Positions 1-11,357 are shown, numbered from the stretch's first letter. The stretch is DNA of 64,000 nucleotides from Kineothrix alysoides (GCF_000732725.1 NZ_JPNB01000002.1:1426001-1490000); one strand, 5' to 3'. Notes: generated by a model not told the origin, from the sequence alone. Made by a program: numbers and translations.

Positions 1-253
1 AAGGTTGTGTTATTTTCAGAGATAAAAAATCGATATCATCATCACTTAATAAAATTGATACTGCTAACGGAGCAGATACTTGAACAGAGGTGAGATAAAT
101 ACTTTTTTGTGGTTCCGGTGTCCAAAGAATTGTTTTTGAAGGCTGTATACCTACGCTATAATAATTGATGATATCAGAACTTTTTTTAATAGCTAATAGT
201 ATTTGCTGGTTTGATGCCTGTATGCTGTTCTTCACTTGAATATTATGTTTCAT
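1..253 (-). CDS. Small surface-type protein, C-terminus beyond the window edge
   Basis: This reading frame runs off the left edge, so only its first 84 residues are visible. It starts with MKHNIQVKNS after a good Shine-Dalgarno (AAGGAGAG, about 6 nt from the ATG at 253). The segment TILWTPEPQKSIYLTSVQVSAPLAV closely parallels the next gene (287-658), which has TIWTPGTGKSIFLTALQVSAPAPL, so the two are tandem paralogues. There is no signal peptide and no recognised family. The neighbouring DUF4183 genes suggest a spore-surface or exosporium role, which is inference only. Confidence 0.6.
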   Translation of the reverse strand, partial: MKHNIQVKNSIQASNQQILLAIKKSSDIINYYSVGIQPSKTILWTPEPQKSIYLTSVQVSAPLAVSILLSDDDIDFLSLKITQP

Positions 254-286
254 TATATAGCTCTCCTTGGATTTCCTGTCAATGCA

Positions 287-658
287 TTAAAACTCATAGC
301 CTAAAAGAGTAATATTGATTGTTCCTGCCGTGCTGGTTGTAATGGAGATTATCTCATTAGGATTAAATTCAATTGGTGAAGGAAAGCTTAAACCATAAGT
401 GGCAAGGGTACTGGTAAGAGCTATTGACATAAAGGCAGCATTACTTCCTCTGTTTAATTGGACAACCAGCGGGGCAGGAGCAGAAACTTGCAATGCAGTG
501 AGGAAAATGCTTTTGCCGGTACCGGGTGTCCATATAGTTGTATTGGTCTGAAGTGTGGTAAAGGTTCGAAACAAGACAATATCAGATGGATATTCTCTTG
601 TAAATATGGGATCTTCTAAATTAAAAACGATACTCATCAGTTTTGTATTACTTCCCAT
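287..658 (-). CDS. Small beta-rich protein, paralogue of the gene at the left edge
   Basis: This 123-residue protein has a clear Shine-Dalgarno (AGGAG, 8 nt before the ATG at 658). It is rich in Thr, Ile, Ser and Val. The central WTPGTGKSIFLTALQVSAP segment is shared with the truncated gene at 1-253, and the C-terminus (GTINITLLGYEF) resembles an alternating beta-strand edge. I recognise no named family. The two copies, 33 bp apart on the same strand, probably form one operon. A surface or spore-coat role fits the DUF4183 neighbours but is not shown by the sequence. Confidence 0.65.
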   Translation of the reverse strand: MGSNTKLMSIVFNLEDPIFTREYPSDIVLFRTFTTLQTNTTIWTPGTGKSIFLTALQVSAPAPLVVQLNRGSNAAFMSIALTSTLATYGLSFPSPIEFNPNEIISITTSTAGTINITLLGYEF

Positions 659-866
659 GGATAAACTCCTGTCAAGATATTTTAAAGGCCATATAATCTA
701 TATTATAGAAAACTGAAACATGTTCCTATAATCAAGATTGACGGCGCAAAAACAACGCTTTTTATCGAAAGCAGCTTTACTGCTTCTATATTATATGAAT
801 TTTTCTGAGAAATGTTATCTGTATATATTTGGCTAAATAATAACTTAATTTTTTTATAAATATCTT

Positions 867-3623
<2,757 letters not shown>

Positions 3624-3692
3624 TTAATTGTATAAAAAGTAAGTGATAGATGAAAAGGGATGTGCAATGGTAGCACATCCCAAATTTAATAA

Positions 3693-4073
3693 TCAAGTGG
3701 TTACTGTAGTGTCAGAATCAGCTTCTGGAACAAAGTTAGTTACAATTAGAGTAATTGGAGCTCCAACTGGTATTGTTGCTGCGTCATTAACAGTAACCTG
3801 GGAACCATCAGTGCTAACGGTGTATAGGCTGGATTGCTGTAATACACCATTTATAAATAGCAGATAATATCCATTGTCTGTAGTAGCAGTTGTAAGATTA
3901 CCGGTCATGACATCGCCGGCATCGTCTATAAATTTCGTTGCCGCAATTGTAAGAACACCGCCTGTTACATCATCACCATTTAACAGATAGAAATATCTAT
4001 CTATTTCCGGTTTAACGTCAACTTCAGTTGTAGTAGTTGCATCGATTGCGAGCTTAAATAATTGTGTAGCCAT
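3693..4073 (-). CDS. Small DUF4183 protein
   Basis: This 126-residue protein starts MATQLFKLAI after AAAGGGGAGCGG. The C-terminal half carries the DUF4183 signature [17 protein letters not shown] followed by the second strand block PITLIVTNFVPEA, matching the domains of the 905-aa protein downstream. The N-terminal half (ATTTTEVDVKPEIDRYFYLLNGDD) is a short Thr-rich lead. There is no signal peptide. It lies 108 bp upstream of the large DUF4183 gene on the same strand, so co-expression in sporulation is plausible but inferred. Confidence 0.75.
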   Translation of the reverse strand: MATQLFKLAIDATTTTEVDVKPEIDRYFYLLNGDDVTGGVLTIAATKFIDDAGDVMTGNLTTATTDNGYYLLFINGVLQQSSLYTVSTDGSQVTVNDAATIPVGAPITLIVTNFVPEADSDTTVTT

Positions 4074-4750
4074 TATCCGCTCCCCTTTCCATTTCATTTG
4101 TAAAACGATTTACACTTTAATATATTCTTAAAGGCCCAATTTGTTACATATTTCGACAAATATAATGAAAGATATGAATTAATTGCAGAAGTGTACAAAT
4201 TAAAGCGTAATAAAGTATTTCCCTTGATGAAAACGCTGTTGTGCAGCTGCTCCGAAAGAGTGCCTGAATGTCATTCAAGAGGCAGCCGGTTTGCTTTCGA
4301 TTATTCCCGTCAAAAGAAGACATGGCGTTTCGCCAAGGGGATGTATTGCATCGCCAAAAACACAAACCTATGCTATAATCTTATCATGCAAAAAAGCAGG
4401 GCACGGTACTCAAAAAAATAGTGCGAGCGGTCTTTTTCATACACCCGACACATGTGGAAACGGCTTGCCCGCTAGAACGAACATAAATATTGATAAATAA
4501 GAGTTTTGATTGATTTTAAAGGTCTGCCGGCAAAGTAACTTTTGAGGAGATAAAACAGATGACATTAGATTTTTAATAAGTTGGATTAGAGCAGTAGTCC
4601 AAATTGCAGAGGTACCATCAAATGCCATGCGTGAATATTCAGTTGATACTAAAAGTAAGAATGCTATTGATTAAAAAAATGATATATCTTCCAAGGTATC
4701 ATCAGGTCTTACTTTGGAATATAGAGTCAAAACAGTAGAGAAGAGATGAT
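4074..4750. other. Gene-poor intergenic stretch
   Basis: About 680 bases separate the DUF4183 gene from the merR gene. Short open frames exist on both strands around 4144-4500. They lack recognisable domains, good codon patterns and convincing Shine-Dalgarno sites, so I do not call them. The end (about 4680-4740) should hold the merR promoter, but I cannot place it with confidence. Confidence 0.5.
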
Positions 4751-5614
4751 ATGAAAATGGACAATGGAATTCTATTAAGTATTGGCCAGTTAGCGAAAAT
4801 ATGTAATATTTCGCATAAAACGTTGAGATATTATGATGATTTAGATCTTTTGAAGCCGTCAAAGGTAAATGAGGACAACGGTTACCGGTTTTATTCAAAA
4901 TGGCATATAACAAGAATTATGACTATAAAACAATTACAGGAGATAGGCGTTTCTTTGACAGAAATTAAAAGCTTTCTGCAAAAAGACGGCAGTGCAAATG
5001 TAATTGACAGTTTGCAAAATATTCTCGCTGAGCAAGAAAATGAACTTGAAGAACAAATTCAACAATTACAAAGCAGTCTTAAGAAAGTAAAATTATTACA
5101 AAGCCAATGTGAAAGTATAAAAGATAAAGTAATATTTGACGCACATTCACAAATAATCATAAAAAAATTACAGACGAGGCGGATTGTTTTTAAATTATAC
5201 CGGGGCGAATATAAACCGGATGTTTTTAGAGAATTTTATAAATCAATCATAGATAATTTCATTCAGGACGGCGTTGGCATTTCAGGTATAGACTCGTCGC
5301 CGCTGGCTATATTTAAGCCCGATAAAACATCAAGTAATATTGAATTGAAAATAGGGTATGGGGTAAATTCAGACCTTATATCCAATACATATTGCCAGGA
5401 GGATATTGCGGGAGGAGAGTACGCATGCTATATACATGAAGGAAATTATGAGAGCCTAATGAATGACTTATATGAAATGATATATAGCAATATTGAAAAA
5501 AGCGGATATAAAGTAACCGGACCATGTGTAGTAAATTACTATATTAACGAAGCTATTACTCCCCAGAGCGAGAATTTTATAACTGAAATACAATTTCCGG
5601 TAATAAAAAATTAA
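4751..5614 (+). CDS. MerR-family regulator with GyrI-like effector domain
   Basis: This is a 287-residue transcription regulator. The N-terminal MerR winged helix is clear (about residues 9-75: SIGQLAKICNISHKTLRYYD, then DNGYRFYS and ITRIMTIKQLQEIGVSLTEI). A coiled-coil dimerisation helix follows (about 85-130), then a GyrI/BmrR-type ligand-binding domain (about 145-285, with ECF-like GGEYACYIHEGNYESL). The family binds DNA as a dimer and activates promoters with an over-long 19-bp spacer by DNA distortion. Exactly such a promoter lies 8 bp downstream, ahead of the creatininase-family gene, so that gene is the likely target. The inducer is unknown. Confidence 0.9.
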   Translation: MKMDNGILLSIGQLAKICNISHKTLRYYDDLDLLKPSKVNEDNGYRFYSKWHITRIMTIKQLQEIGVSLTEIKSFLQKDGSANVIDSLQNILAEQENELEEQIQQLQSSLKKVKLLQSQCESIKDKVIFDAHSQIIIKKLQTRRIVFKLYRGEYKPDVFREFYKSIIDNFIQDGVGISGIDSSPLAIFKPDKTSSNIELKIGYGVNSDLISNTYCQEDIAGGEYACYIHEGNYESLMNDLYEMIYSNIEKSGYKVTGPCVVNYYINEAITPQSENFITEIQFPVIKN

Positions 5615-5621
5615 ATTTGAA

Positions 5622-5652
5622 TTGACTCTCTCCTTAGGGCACCCCTTATGAT
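5622..5652 (+). promoter_or_regulatory. MerR-type promoter with 19-bp spacer
   Basis: The -35 box TTGACT (5622-5627) and -10 box TATGAT (5647-5652) are separated by exactly 19 bp (CTCTCCTTAGGGCACCCCT). The spacer contains the dyad AGGG-CAC-CCCT. A 19-bp spacer with a central dyad is the hallmark of MerR-activated promoters. It sits between the merR-type gene and the creatininase-family gene. Confidence 0.85.
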
Positions 5653-5679
5653 AAAAATAAAAACTAAGGAGTGATAGGT

Positions 5680-6564
5680 ATGAGCTATTCTATTTTTAAG
5701 CATACAATGGTGGATATGACTTACCCTGAAATTGAGAAAGTAATTGCAAAAGACGGAAGTGTTTTATTCCCTGTTTCTGTTGTAGAAGAACACGGACCTC
5801 ATTTGTGCACGGGAACAGACATTTATCTCACGCAGACAATTTGTGAAAAAATCAGTTTGCAGTTAAGAGAACTGGGGGTGGAAACGGTGATTGCACCGCC
5901 ATTCTATTGGGGGGTAAACAGCATAACAAATGGCTTTACCGGTTCATTTGAAATCAAACCGGAAACAATGATCACATTACTTTTAGAGATATTAGGAAAT
6001 TTAAAAAAGTGGGGATTTAATAAGATATTTTTATTTAATTTTCACGGGGATTTTATTCATATCAGAACTATTATAGAGGCGGTTGGTAAAGCATATACGG
6101 AACAGAACATAGGGGTGTATTTTGTTAATGATACAAATCTTTTTACACAACTGGGCTTTATGGAAAAGCAGCCTTATCTTATAAAAGTTATGATGAAAGC
6201 AGATACAAATGTTATGGAATCAAAATACGTTGATGTCCATGCAGGTGCACTTGAGACAAGCTGGATGATTCATAATTTTGAGGAATTAGTAAATATTCCA
6301 CTAGCGCATACATTAGAGCCATCTTATACAACCCCGAGAGATATTGGACAATGGATTCAGGGTGGTGAATATGCTAAAAAAATAACACCATTAGGCTATT
6401 GCGGAAATCCTGCGGATATAGACTTAGGGAAGATTGACATATTTGAAAAGAATACCACGGAAGTATTTTCGCAATCAATTTTAGATTTTCTTGAGCAAAT
6501 GAAATGGAGTGATGGTTCGGAAATCGTTAAAGAAGTTGGATCTAATAGTATTGATAAAGTTTAA
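5680..6564 (+). CDS. Creatininase-family amidohydrolase
   Basis: This is a 294-residue protein of the creatininase/MftE/FAPy-deformylase family of metal-dependent amidohydrolases. Visible metal-site motifs are VEEHGPHLCTGTD (about residues 38-50), FNFHGDFIH (about 122-130) and DVHAGALETSW (about 188-198, matching the usual HAGExETS). ATG 5680 is chosen because AAGGAG lies 8 nt upstream; the in-frame GTG at 5671 overlaps the Shine-Dalgarno. It follows a MerR-controlled promoter directly and looks monocistronic. The substrate cannot be read from sequence. The middle motif has FHGD where many members have GHGGN, so activity may be altered. Confidence 0.8.
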   Translation: MSYSIFKHTMVDMTYPEIEKVIAKDGSVLFPVSVVEEHGPHLCTGTDIYLTQTICEKISLQLRELGVETVIAPPFYWGVNSITNGFTGSFEIKPETMITLLLEILGNLKKWGFNKIFLFNFHGDFIHIRTIIEAVGKAYTEQNIGVYFVNDTNLFTQLGFMEKQPYLIKVMMKADTNVMESKYVDVHAGALETSWMIHNFEELVNIPLAHTLEPSYTTPRDIGQWIQGGEYAKKITPLGYCGNPADIDLGKIDIFEKNTTEVFSQSILDFLEQMKWSDGSEIVKEVGSNSIDKV

Positions 6565-6609
6565 TATTATGTTGAAAATAAGTGCCGCCAAGGTCCTTCT
6601 GGCTTCGAG

Positions 6610-6753
6610 GTTGAGACAGTTATGCTCCTTCCCCGCAAAAAAATGGCAGAATTATTTCAGCGCGACAGGAGTACAATTGGAAAATATATAAGAAATATTT
6701 TAAAAAAGAACTTGAAAAGTAGTGCGGGCAAAATTTGCCTGCACTGCTTTTGA
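6610..6753 (+). pseudogene. Remnant of a RhuM-family gene
   Basis: One open frame here contains PRKKMAELFQRDRSTIGKYI. This resembles the N-terminal winged-helix part of RhuM-family (KilA-N-associated) proteins, which read like QMAELFQRDRSVISRHIRNI. There is no start context, the frame ends after about 48 residues, and no downstream domain is present. I read it as a decayed fragment of a horizontally acquired gene. The assignment rests on motif memory only. Confidence 0.45.
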
Positions 6754-7110
6754 TTTCAGCAAAAATATTGGTTCAGAAGCAGATTTCATAGACACAGCGC
6801 TCAAAGTAATGCTGAAATTCCTGATAAGGCAGAATAAGCTGCACAATTTGACAAGGTGAATATGCAGGCAGATGAAATCAAAAATTTGAGGTTAAATCTG
6901 GCTGTAAATTTTAAAGATTATCTATTTAATGTAAAGACAAGCACTGAATCATGTGAGACGATATAAGTAGAGAGAGAGTTAAAGGTAACATTCAAGTGGG
7001 AACCTTATGTAACCTATGGGTATTTAGAACATTTTTCAGGGTATCTGAAGCAGATTCTCTTGAGCAGGAAAATGAAATGATTTATATTGATTATGTAAGG
7101 AGGTGTCCCC
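6754..7110. other. Gene-less stretch with possible decayed coding sequence
   Basis: Short stretches here translate into protein-like text in different frames (for example ADEIKNLRLNLAVNF near 6870-6915 and KWEPYVTYGYLEHFSG near 6990-7045). All are broken by stops and I recognise none. Only the strong AAGGAGGTG Shine-Dalgarno at 7097-7105 is clearly functional, serving the next gene. Confidence 0.4.
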
Positions 7111-7560
7111 TTGAAATTAATGTTGCAACATAAAAAGGAATTACAGGAAACAGAGATAGAAATAAAGTATCCTGAGATGACAGAAAGAATTACGCAAATG
7201 ATACAATATATAAGGCAATATGATTTTGTAATAGAAGGATTCAAAGAAGATAAAGTATATAAGATCCCTTTAGAACAAGTTTATTATATTGAAACAACTG
7301 ATAGAAAAACATTTGTATATTTGGGTAACGATGTGTATGAGAGTCGGAAAACTATTCAAACCATTGAAAGCACGTTAGAAGGAACGACAATTATAAGAAT
7401 TGGAAAATCGTTATTATTAAATATCTCTATGTTGAAAAGTTTAAAACCGTATCCGAATCATAGGATTAAGGTGGAACTGCTAAATGGGGAACATCTGCTT
7501 GTATCGAGAAGATATATTGCAATCTTAAAAGAAAGGATTAGGAGAGAATATGGTGCATAA
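7111..7560 (+). CDS. LytTR-domain DNA-binding regulator
   Basis: This 149-residue regulator has a C-terminal LytTR DNA-binding domain (about residues 45-147: PLEQVYYIETTDRKTFVYL, then IRIGKSLLLNISMLKSLKP and GEHLLVSRRYI). There is no receiver domain, only a short N-terminal segment. The start is taken as TTG 7111 because AAGGAGGTG ends 5-6 nt upstream; the next ATG (7120) is too far. It overlaps by 11 bp a DUF3021 membrane protein. LytTR/DUF3021 pairs are common in Firmicutes, where the membrane partner probably modulates the regulator. An ICMT-like methyltransferase follows. Confidence 0.85.
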   Translation: MKLMLQHKKELQETEIEIKYPEMTERITQMIQYIRQYDFVIEGFKEDKVYKIPLEQVYYIETTDRKTFVYLGNDVYESRKTIQTIESTLEGTTIIRIGKSLLLNISMLKSLKPYPNHRIKVELLNGEHLLVSRRYIAILKERIRREYGA

Positions 7561-7972
7561 GATATTAAAAACATATCTTCCTGCAATTTCAATGTCTTTT
7601 ACGGTAATCATTCTATTGGCAGGAATTGTAAAATGGATTTTAGAAGAAAAGCAAGACATTTTTGCTTTGTTTGCTTTTGAAGTAGTTGCATATTTAATTC
7701 TTACCTGCATCCTGGATGAGTTGATTGGAAGAATTAATTTTAAAACCTATATTAGTCATTTCATTACAGAAAGCATTCTGATATATCCTATAACTATGCT
7801 TTTTGCTATTAAGTTCAGATGGATCGGGATGAGCGCTGTCAATATAATATTCTGTTCTGCTGCATACTTTTCTGTAATGGTCGGAATTCATCTTTATTTC
7901 TATTGTATAGAAAAAGGCAGTGTTGCAGAAATGAACCGTTTACTGGAAGAAGGGAGAGATAAGAATGGGTGA
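7550..7972 (+). CDS. DUF3021-type membrane protein
   Basis: This is a 140-residue integral membrane protein with four predicted membrane segments (about residues 13-30, 40-56, 70-88 and 95-117) and a charged C-terminal tail (EEGRDKNG). Its size, topology and position directly after, and overlapping, a LytTR gene match the DUF3021 family, which pairs with LytTR regulators. It also overlaps the next gene by 8 bp, so the three are translated as a coupled operon. It likely senses or transmits an envelope signal; this is inferred from pairing. Confidence 0.75.
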   Translation: MVHKILKTYLPAISMSFTVIILLAGIVKWILEEKQDIFALFAFEVVAYLILTCILDELIGRINFKTYISHFITESILIYPITMLFAIKFRWIGMSAVNIIFCSAAYFSVMVGIHLYFYCIEKGSVAEMNRLLEEGRDKNG

Positions 7973-8579
7973 TCCGTCGAAGTTTTCTGATTTAGGCTTA
8001 TTTTATGTATTTCATTCGGCTTTATTACTGATGATAATGGCAGAACTATTTATAAATCTTTACACATACCAAAAAAGTACAGGTAAAGAAAAAATTAATA
8101 AAAAAGATAAAGGTACCAAATGGATGTTAATGTTTAATTTTTATATATGTATCTATATAAGCTTTTATATGGTTGGAAATAATATTCCTGCCGGTTTTCG
8201 CAATTTGAAATTACCGGCTATATTTTCATATTTTGGAGTTGTATTATTATTGGCAGGAATAGTGATTCGCTTATGGGCAGTATTAACATTAAAAAGAGCG
8301 TTTACCTTATCCGTGCAGACAGCGGCAACACAACACCTTATTACCACTGGAATCTATCGAAATGTAAGAAATCCTGCGTATACGGGTAGTATATGCAGCT
8401 TATTGGGTACTGTAATCTGTTTAAGAAATGTGATTGCGCTGTTTATTGTGCTTGTTTTATCTTTAGTTTGCTATTCCGCTAGAATCTACGTTGAAGAAAA
8501 AGCGTTAATAGAACATTTTGGTGAAGAATTTATTGATTACGAAAAGCATACATATCGTTTGTTACCTTTTGTATGGTAG
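7965..8579 (+). CDS. Isoprenylcysteine carboxyl methyltransferase-like membrane protein
   Basis: This 204-residue membrane protein has a C-terminal ICMT/PEMT-type signature: LITTGIYRNVRNPAYTGS (about residues 125-142), then YVEEKALIEHFGEEFIDYEKHTYRLLPFVW. This NPxYxG...EExxL...Y.....R.PF pattern is characteristic of the family of membrane methyltransferases using S-adenosylmethionine. About five hydrophobic segments are visible. In bacteria the substrates are mostly unknown, with lipids or isoprenoid-like acceptors proposed. It is translationally coupled to the DUF3021 gene. Confidence 0.8.
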   Translation: MGDPSKFSDLGLFYVFHSALLLMIMAELFINLYTYQKSTGKEKINKKDKGTKWMLMFNFYICIYISFYMVGNNIPAGFRNLKLPAIFSYFGVVLLLAGIVIRLWAVLTLKRAFTLSVQTAATQHLITTGIYRNVRNPAYTGSICSLLGTVICLRNVIALFIVLVLSLVCYSARIYVEEKALIEHFGEEFIDYEKHTYRLLPFVW

Positions 8580-8632
8580 CAATTTATAAACATATATAGC
8601 ATTAAAGCGACACTTACTTTTCTAAGTTTTAC

Positions 8633-8683
8633 TTGACAGGTACCAGTATTTTCCTATAAACTAACAATGAACAAATATTCATT
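8633..8683 (+). promoter_or_regulatory. Promoter and palindromic operator of the TetR-SDR-acyltransferase operon
   Basis: TTGACA (8633-8638) and TATAAA (8655-8660) are spaced by 16 bp. The perfect dyad AATGAA-CAAATA-TTCATT (8666-8683) follows at the expected transcription start. A TetR repressor bound there would block initiation or early elongation, so the operon is probably autorepressed. Confidence 0.75.
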
Positions 8684-8699
8684 CATAAAAGGAGATGAC

Positions 8700-9299
8700 A
8701 TGCCGAAATCGCCGGAACGCTGTGAAGAAATTAGAACAGACATGCGGAATAAAATCTTACACAAATCTATACTTTACTTTGCTAAGAACGGATTTTCAGG
8801 AACAAAAATCAGCGACTTGTCCAAGTATATTGGAATTGGGCAAGGGACGATATATGTCTATTTTGAATCTAAGGATAAGTTGTTTCAAGAAATTCATCAG
8901 ATGATCAATAGAGAAAAGGATATCAGTCAGATAAAGCTTCTTGCGAATCTCCCGATACCCGCCAAACAGAAAATACACAAGCTGACGAAAGAAGTATTAC
9001 GTCAGTTGGAGGAAGATGACCTTTTTGCCGGAATGATCGCTTTAAATACACAGATTCTTTTAGAACAAAATGGGGGGAATTCTGCATATGGAACGACTTA
9101 TCAGTCGGAACTATATAAATATATGACTAAAATAATCGAACAGGGGCAAAAGGAAGGCAGTATTGTTTCCGGAAATTCTTTAAAGCTGGCAGATTACTAC
9201 TGGGGTGTTGTTTATCTTTACTCCTTGAAGAGGCTATTTACAACAAAGTATGAAATAATTAATTCGGAAGATTTAGAACGAACTGTATTGAAACAATAA
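8700..9299 (+). CDS. TetR/AcrR-family repressor
   Basis: This is a 199-residue one-component regulator. The N-terminal helix-turn-helix is clear: ILHKSILYFAKNGFSGTKISD, then YIGIGQGTIYVYFESKDKLF (about residues 15-60). A helical ligand-binding domain follows. I start at ATG 8700 (AAAGGAGATGAC upstream) because the in-frame ATG at 8667 lies inside the operator dyad. It is the first gene of a three-gene run with an SDR enzyme (16 bp downstream) and a condensation-domain protein, which it likely represses. Confidence 0.9.
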   Translation: MPKSPERCEEIRTDMRNKILHKSILYFAKNGFSGTKISDLSKYIGIGQGTIYVYFESKDKLFQEIHQMINREKDISQIKLLANLPIPAKQKIHKLTKEVLRQLEEDDLFAGMIALNTQILLEQNGGNSAYGTTYQSELYKYMTKIIEQGQKEGSIVSGNSLKLADYYWGVVYLYSLKRLFTTKYEIINSEDLERTVLKQ

Positions 9300-9315
9300 G
9301 ATTGCGGGGAAGAGT

Positions 9316-10080
9316 ATGGGCAAAAGAATTGCAATTATAACAGGAGCCAGCGGCGGGATAGGAAGAGAATTTACGAAGCTGATGCTACGGGAAGAAGTGG
9401 ATGAAATCTGGGCAATAGCCAGGAATCAAGAGAAGCTTACAGCATTGAGGAATGAATTAGGGGATAAGATAATTATTGTGTCAAAGGACTTATCCAAATC
9501 AGAAGAACTACTTTCTATAGGAAAAATGCTGGAAAATGAAAAACCGGTCATAGCGTATTTGATTAATAATGCCGGTCTTGCAAAGATGGGGTCATATCAG
9601 GATTTTGCCGTTGAAGAAATAACGGATACAATTAATATCAATTGCTGCGCGCTTGCTGTTTTATGTACAGTATGCATCCCTTATATGATAGAAGGAAGCC
9701 GTATACTGAACATTTCGTCCGCATCCTCTTTTCAGCCGTTACCTTACCTTAACCTATATGCAGCTACAAAAGTTTTTGAAAGAACTTTTTCCAGGTCATT
9801 AAATGTGGAGCTGAGGGGAACCGGGATTACATCAACTGCTGTTTGCCCGAGTTGGGTTGATACAGAGCTGCTGATGACAGAAGTTAATGGGAAAAATATT
9901 AAATTTCCCGGCATTGTGGCGCCGGATAGGGTTGCCATAAAAGCGCTGAAGGATGCCAAACGGGGAAAAGATATGTCCGTTTGTACACTTTATGTGAAAT
10001 ACTTGCATATGCTGGCAAAGTTATTTCCTCAAAAGGTGATTATGAATACATGGGTTCATAAAATAAAAGAATATATTTAG
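9316..10080 (+). CDS. Short-chain dehydrogenase/reductase
   Basis: This 254-residue classical SDR oxidoreductase has the cofactor motif TGASGGIG (residues 10-17), the structural NNAG (84-87), a catalytic Ser in NISSAS (about 133-138) and YAATK (148-152) with catalytic Tyr148 and Lys152. The family uses NAD(H) or NADP(H) on alcohol/ketone substrates. It sits between the TetR gene and a condensation-domain acyltransferase, 14 bp from the latter. This suggests the reduced product may be acylated in the next step, which is inference from context. Confidence 0.9.
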   Translation: MGKRIAIITGASGGIGREFTKLMLREEVDEIWAIARNQEKLTALRNELGDKIIIVSKDLSKSEELLSIGKMLENEKPVIAYLINNAGLAKMGSYQDFAVEEITDTININCCALAVLCTVCIPYMIEGSRILNISSASSFQPLPYLNLYAATKVFERTFSRSLNVELRGTGITSTAVCPSWVDTELLMTEVNGKNIKFPGIVAPDRVAIKALKDAKRGKDMSVCTLYVKYLHMLAKLFPQKVIMNTWVHKIKEYI

Positions 10081-10094
10081 ATAGGTGGGAGAGA

Positions 10095-11357
10095 ATGAAG
10101 CATTGTATATATTCTGAACGGACAGATTTATTGGAGCCAAATATTTATATTCAGTTTCTGGTGCAAATCACAGGGAATCCGGATTTGGACGAATTGGTAT
10201 CTGCAATAAAAACTGTGTTTTCTGCAAATGAAGCTACCATGTCCAGAATTGTATATGATAAAAACGGTGATGCATATTATGAGCGGATGCCGGAAAGCGG
10301 CTGTAAGGTGAGTATTCTTAAGGGCGATTGGAAAAATATTATCAGGGAAAATGAAAAAGTGACCTTTGCCATCGACCAGGGCGAATTGATGAGAGTATTT
10401 GTGAATGTTGCGGAAGAAGATATTTTCTTGCTCATTATGGCGCATCATTTGGCCGGTGACGGTAAGGCGGTTACATATTTTATTGAGGATGTAATGACTG
10501 CCCTTTCCGGTGGGCAGTTGGGATATAAGCCCATGCAGCTTATTTCAAATAAATCCATGCCTGAGAAATCTGAATTACCCTTACTTTTAAAACTATATGT
10601 ATATATTTTAAATAAAAAGTGGAAATATACCGGTAATACTTTTCATTGGGATGATTATTATAAGATACACGAAGTTTATTGGAAGGAACGTAGTTCGGAA
10701 ATTGTATTTGAGCGTTTCTCACCGGAGGAAATTAATAGGATTCATGCTTATGCAAAGAAGATAGGAGTCTCTGTTAACAGTTATATAGCAACGGCATTTT
10801 TGGAAGCAGACAGGAATAATGAAACCATAGGGATGGCTGTAAATATTAGGATGGATAAGAATAAATCCATTTCAAATCAAGCAACCGGCATTAGCGTGGA
10901 TCATTTATTTTCTGATAAGATAACCTTTGATGAAAATGCACAGATTGTTCATAAAAGAGTGCTTTATAAACTGAGGAAACCGGTTATGAAATACTTTATT
11001 CTTCGATTTATACCATTATTTACTCCGAGTCTGATTGATTCTGTTTTACTATATACCTATGGTCTTTATGAGAATAGAACAACGCAGAAACTTGCGAGGC
11101 TCATGGGATATGCAGGAGGGAAAACGAGAGAACTTGGAATTACGAATTTGACGAAACTTGATATTCCTAATACTTATGGAATATATGGTTTAAAGAATGG
11201 ATTGTTTATTCCACCGGTTGTGTCTTATGCAAAACATATAATAGGCGTTTCGACCATGGAAGATGGAATGGCTGTCTCTTATCATTTTATGAATGATCAG
11301 GATAGAGAGAAAGAATTGGAGTTTTTTAGACGTGCTGTTCGAAATTTAAAAATGTAG
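10095..11357 (+). CDS. Stand-alone condensation/acyltransferase-type protein (HHxxxDG)
   Basis: This 420-residue protein belongs to the chloramphenicol-acetyltransferase-like fold of condensation domains, PapA and alcohol acyltransferases. The catalytic motif HHLAGDG is intact at residues 117-123. A conserved central stretch (VNIRMDKNKS, about 253-262) corresponds to the NxR region of such proteins. The C-terminal half supplies the second lobe. There is no adenylation or carrier domain nearby, so this is a free-standing acyltransferase, not an NRPS module. The acceptor might be made by the upstream SDR. The acyl donor is unknown. Confidence 0.75.
   Translation: MKHCIYSERTDLLEPNIYIQFLVQITGNPDLDELVSAIKTVFSANEATMSRIVYDKNGDAYYERMPESGCKVSILKGDWKNIIRENEKVTFAIDQGELMRVFVNVAEEDIFLLIMAHHLAGDGKAVTYFIEDVMTALSGGQLGYKPMQLISNKSMPEKSELPLLLKLYVYILNKKWKYTGNTFHWDDYYKIHEVYWKERSSEIVFERFSPEEINRIHAYAKKIGVSVNSYIATAFLEADRNNETIGMAVNIRMDKNKSISNQATGISVDHLFSDKITFDENAQIVHKRVLYKLRKPVMKYFILRFIPLFTPSLIDSVLLYTYGLYENRTTQKLARLMGYAGGKTRELGITNLTKLDIPNTYGIYGLKNGLFIPPVVSYAKHIIGVSTMEDGMAVSYHFMNDQDREKELEFFRRAVRNLKM

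Noticed and set aside
4191-4500. Overlapping short open frames on both strands before merR
   Set aside because: No recognised domain, no good ribosome site and mutually exclusive frames; most likely chance.
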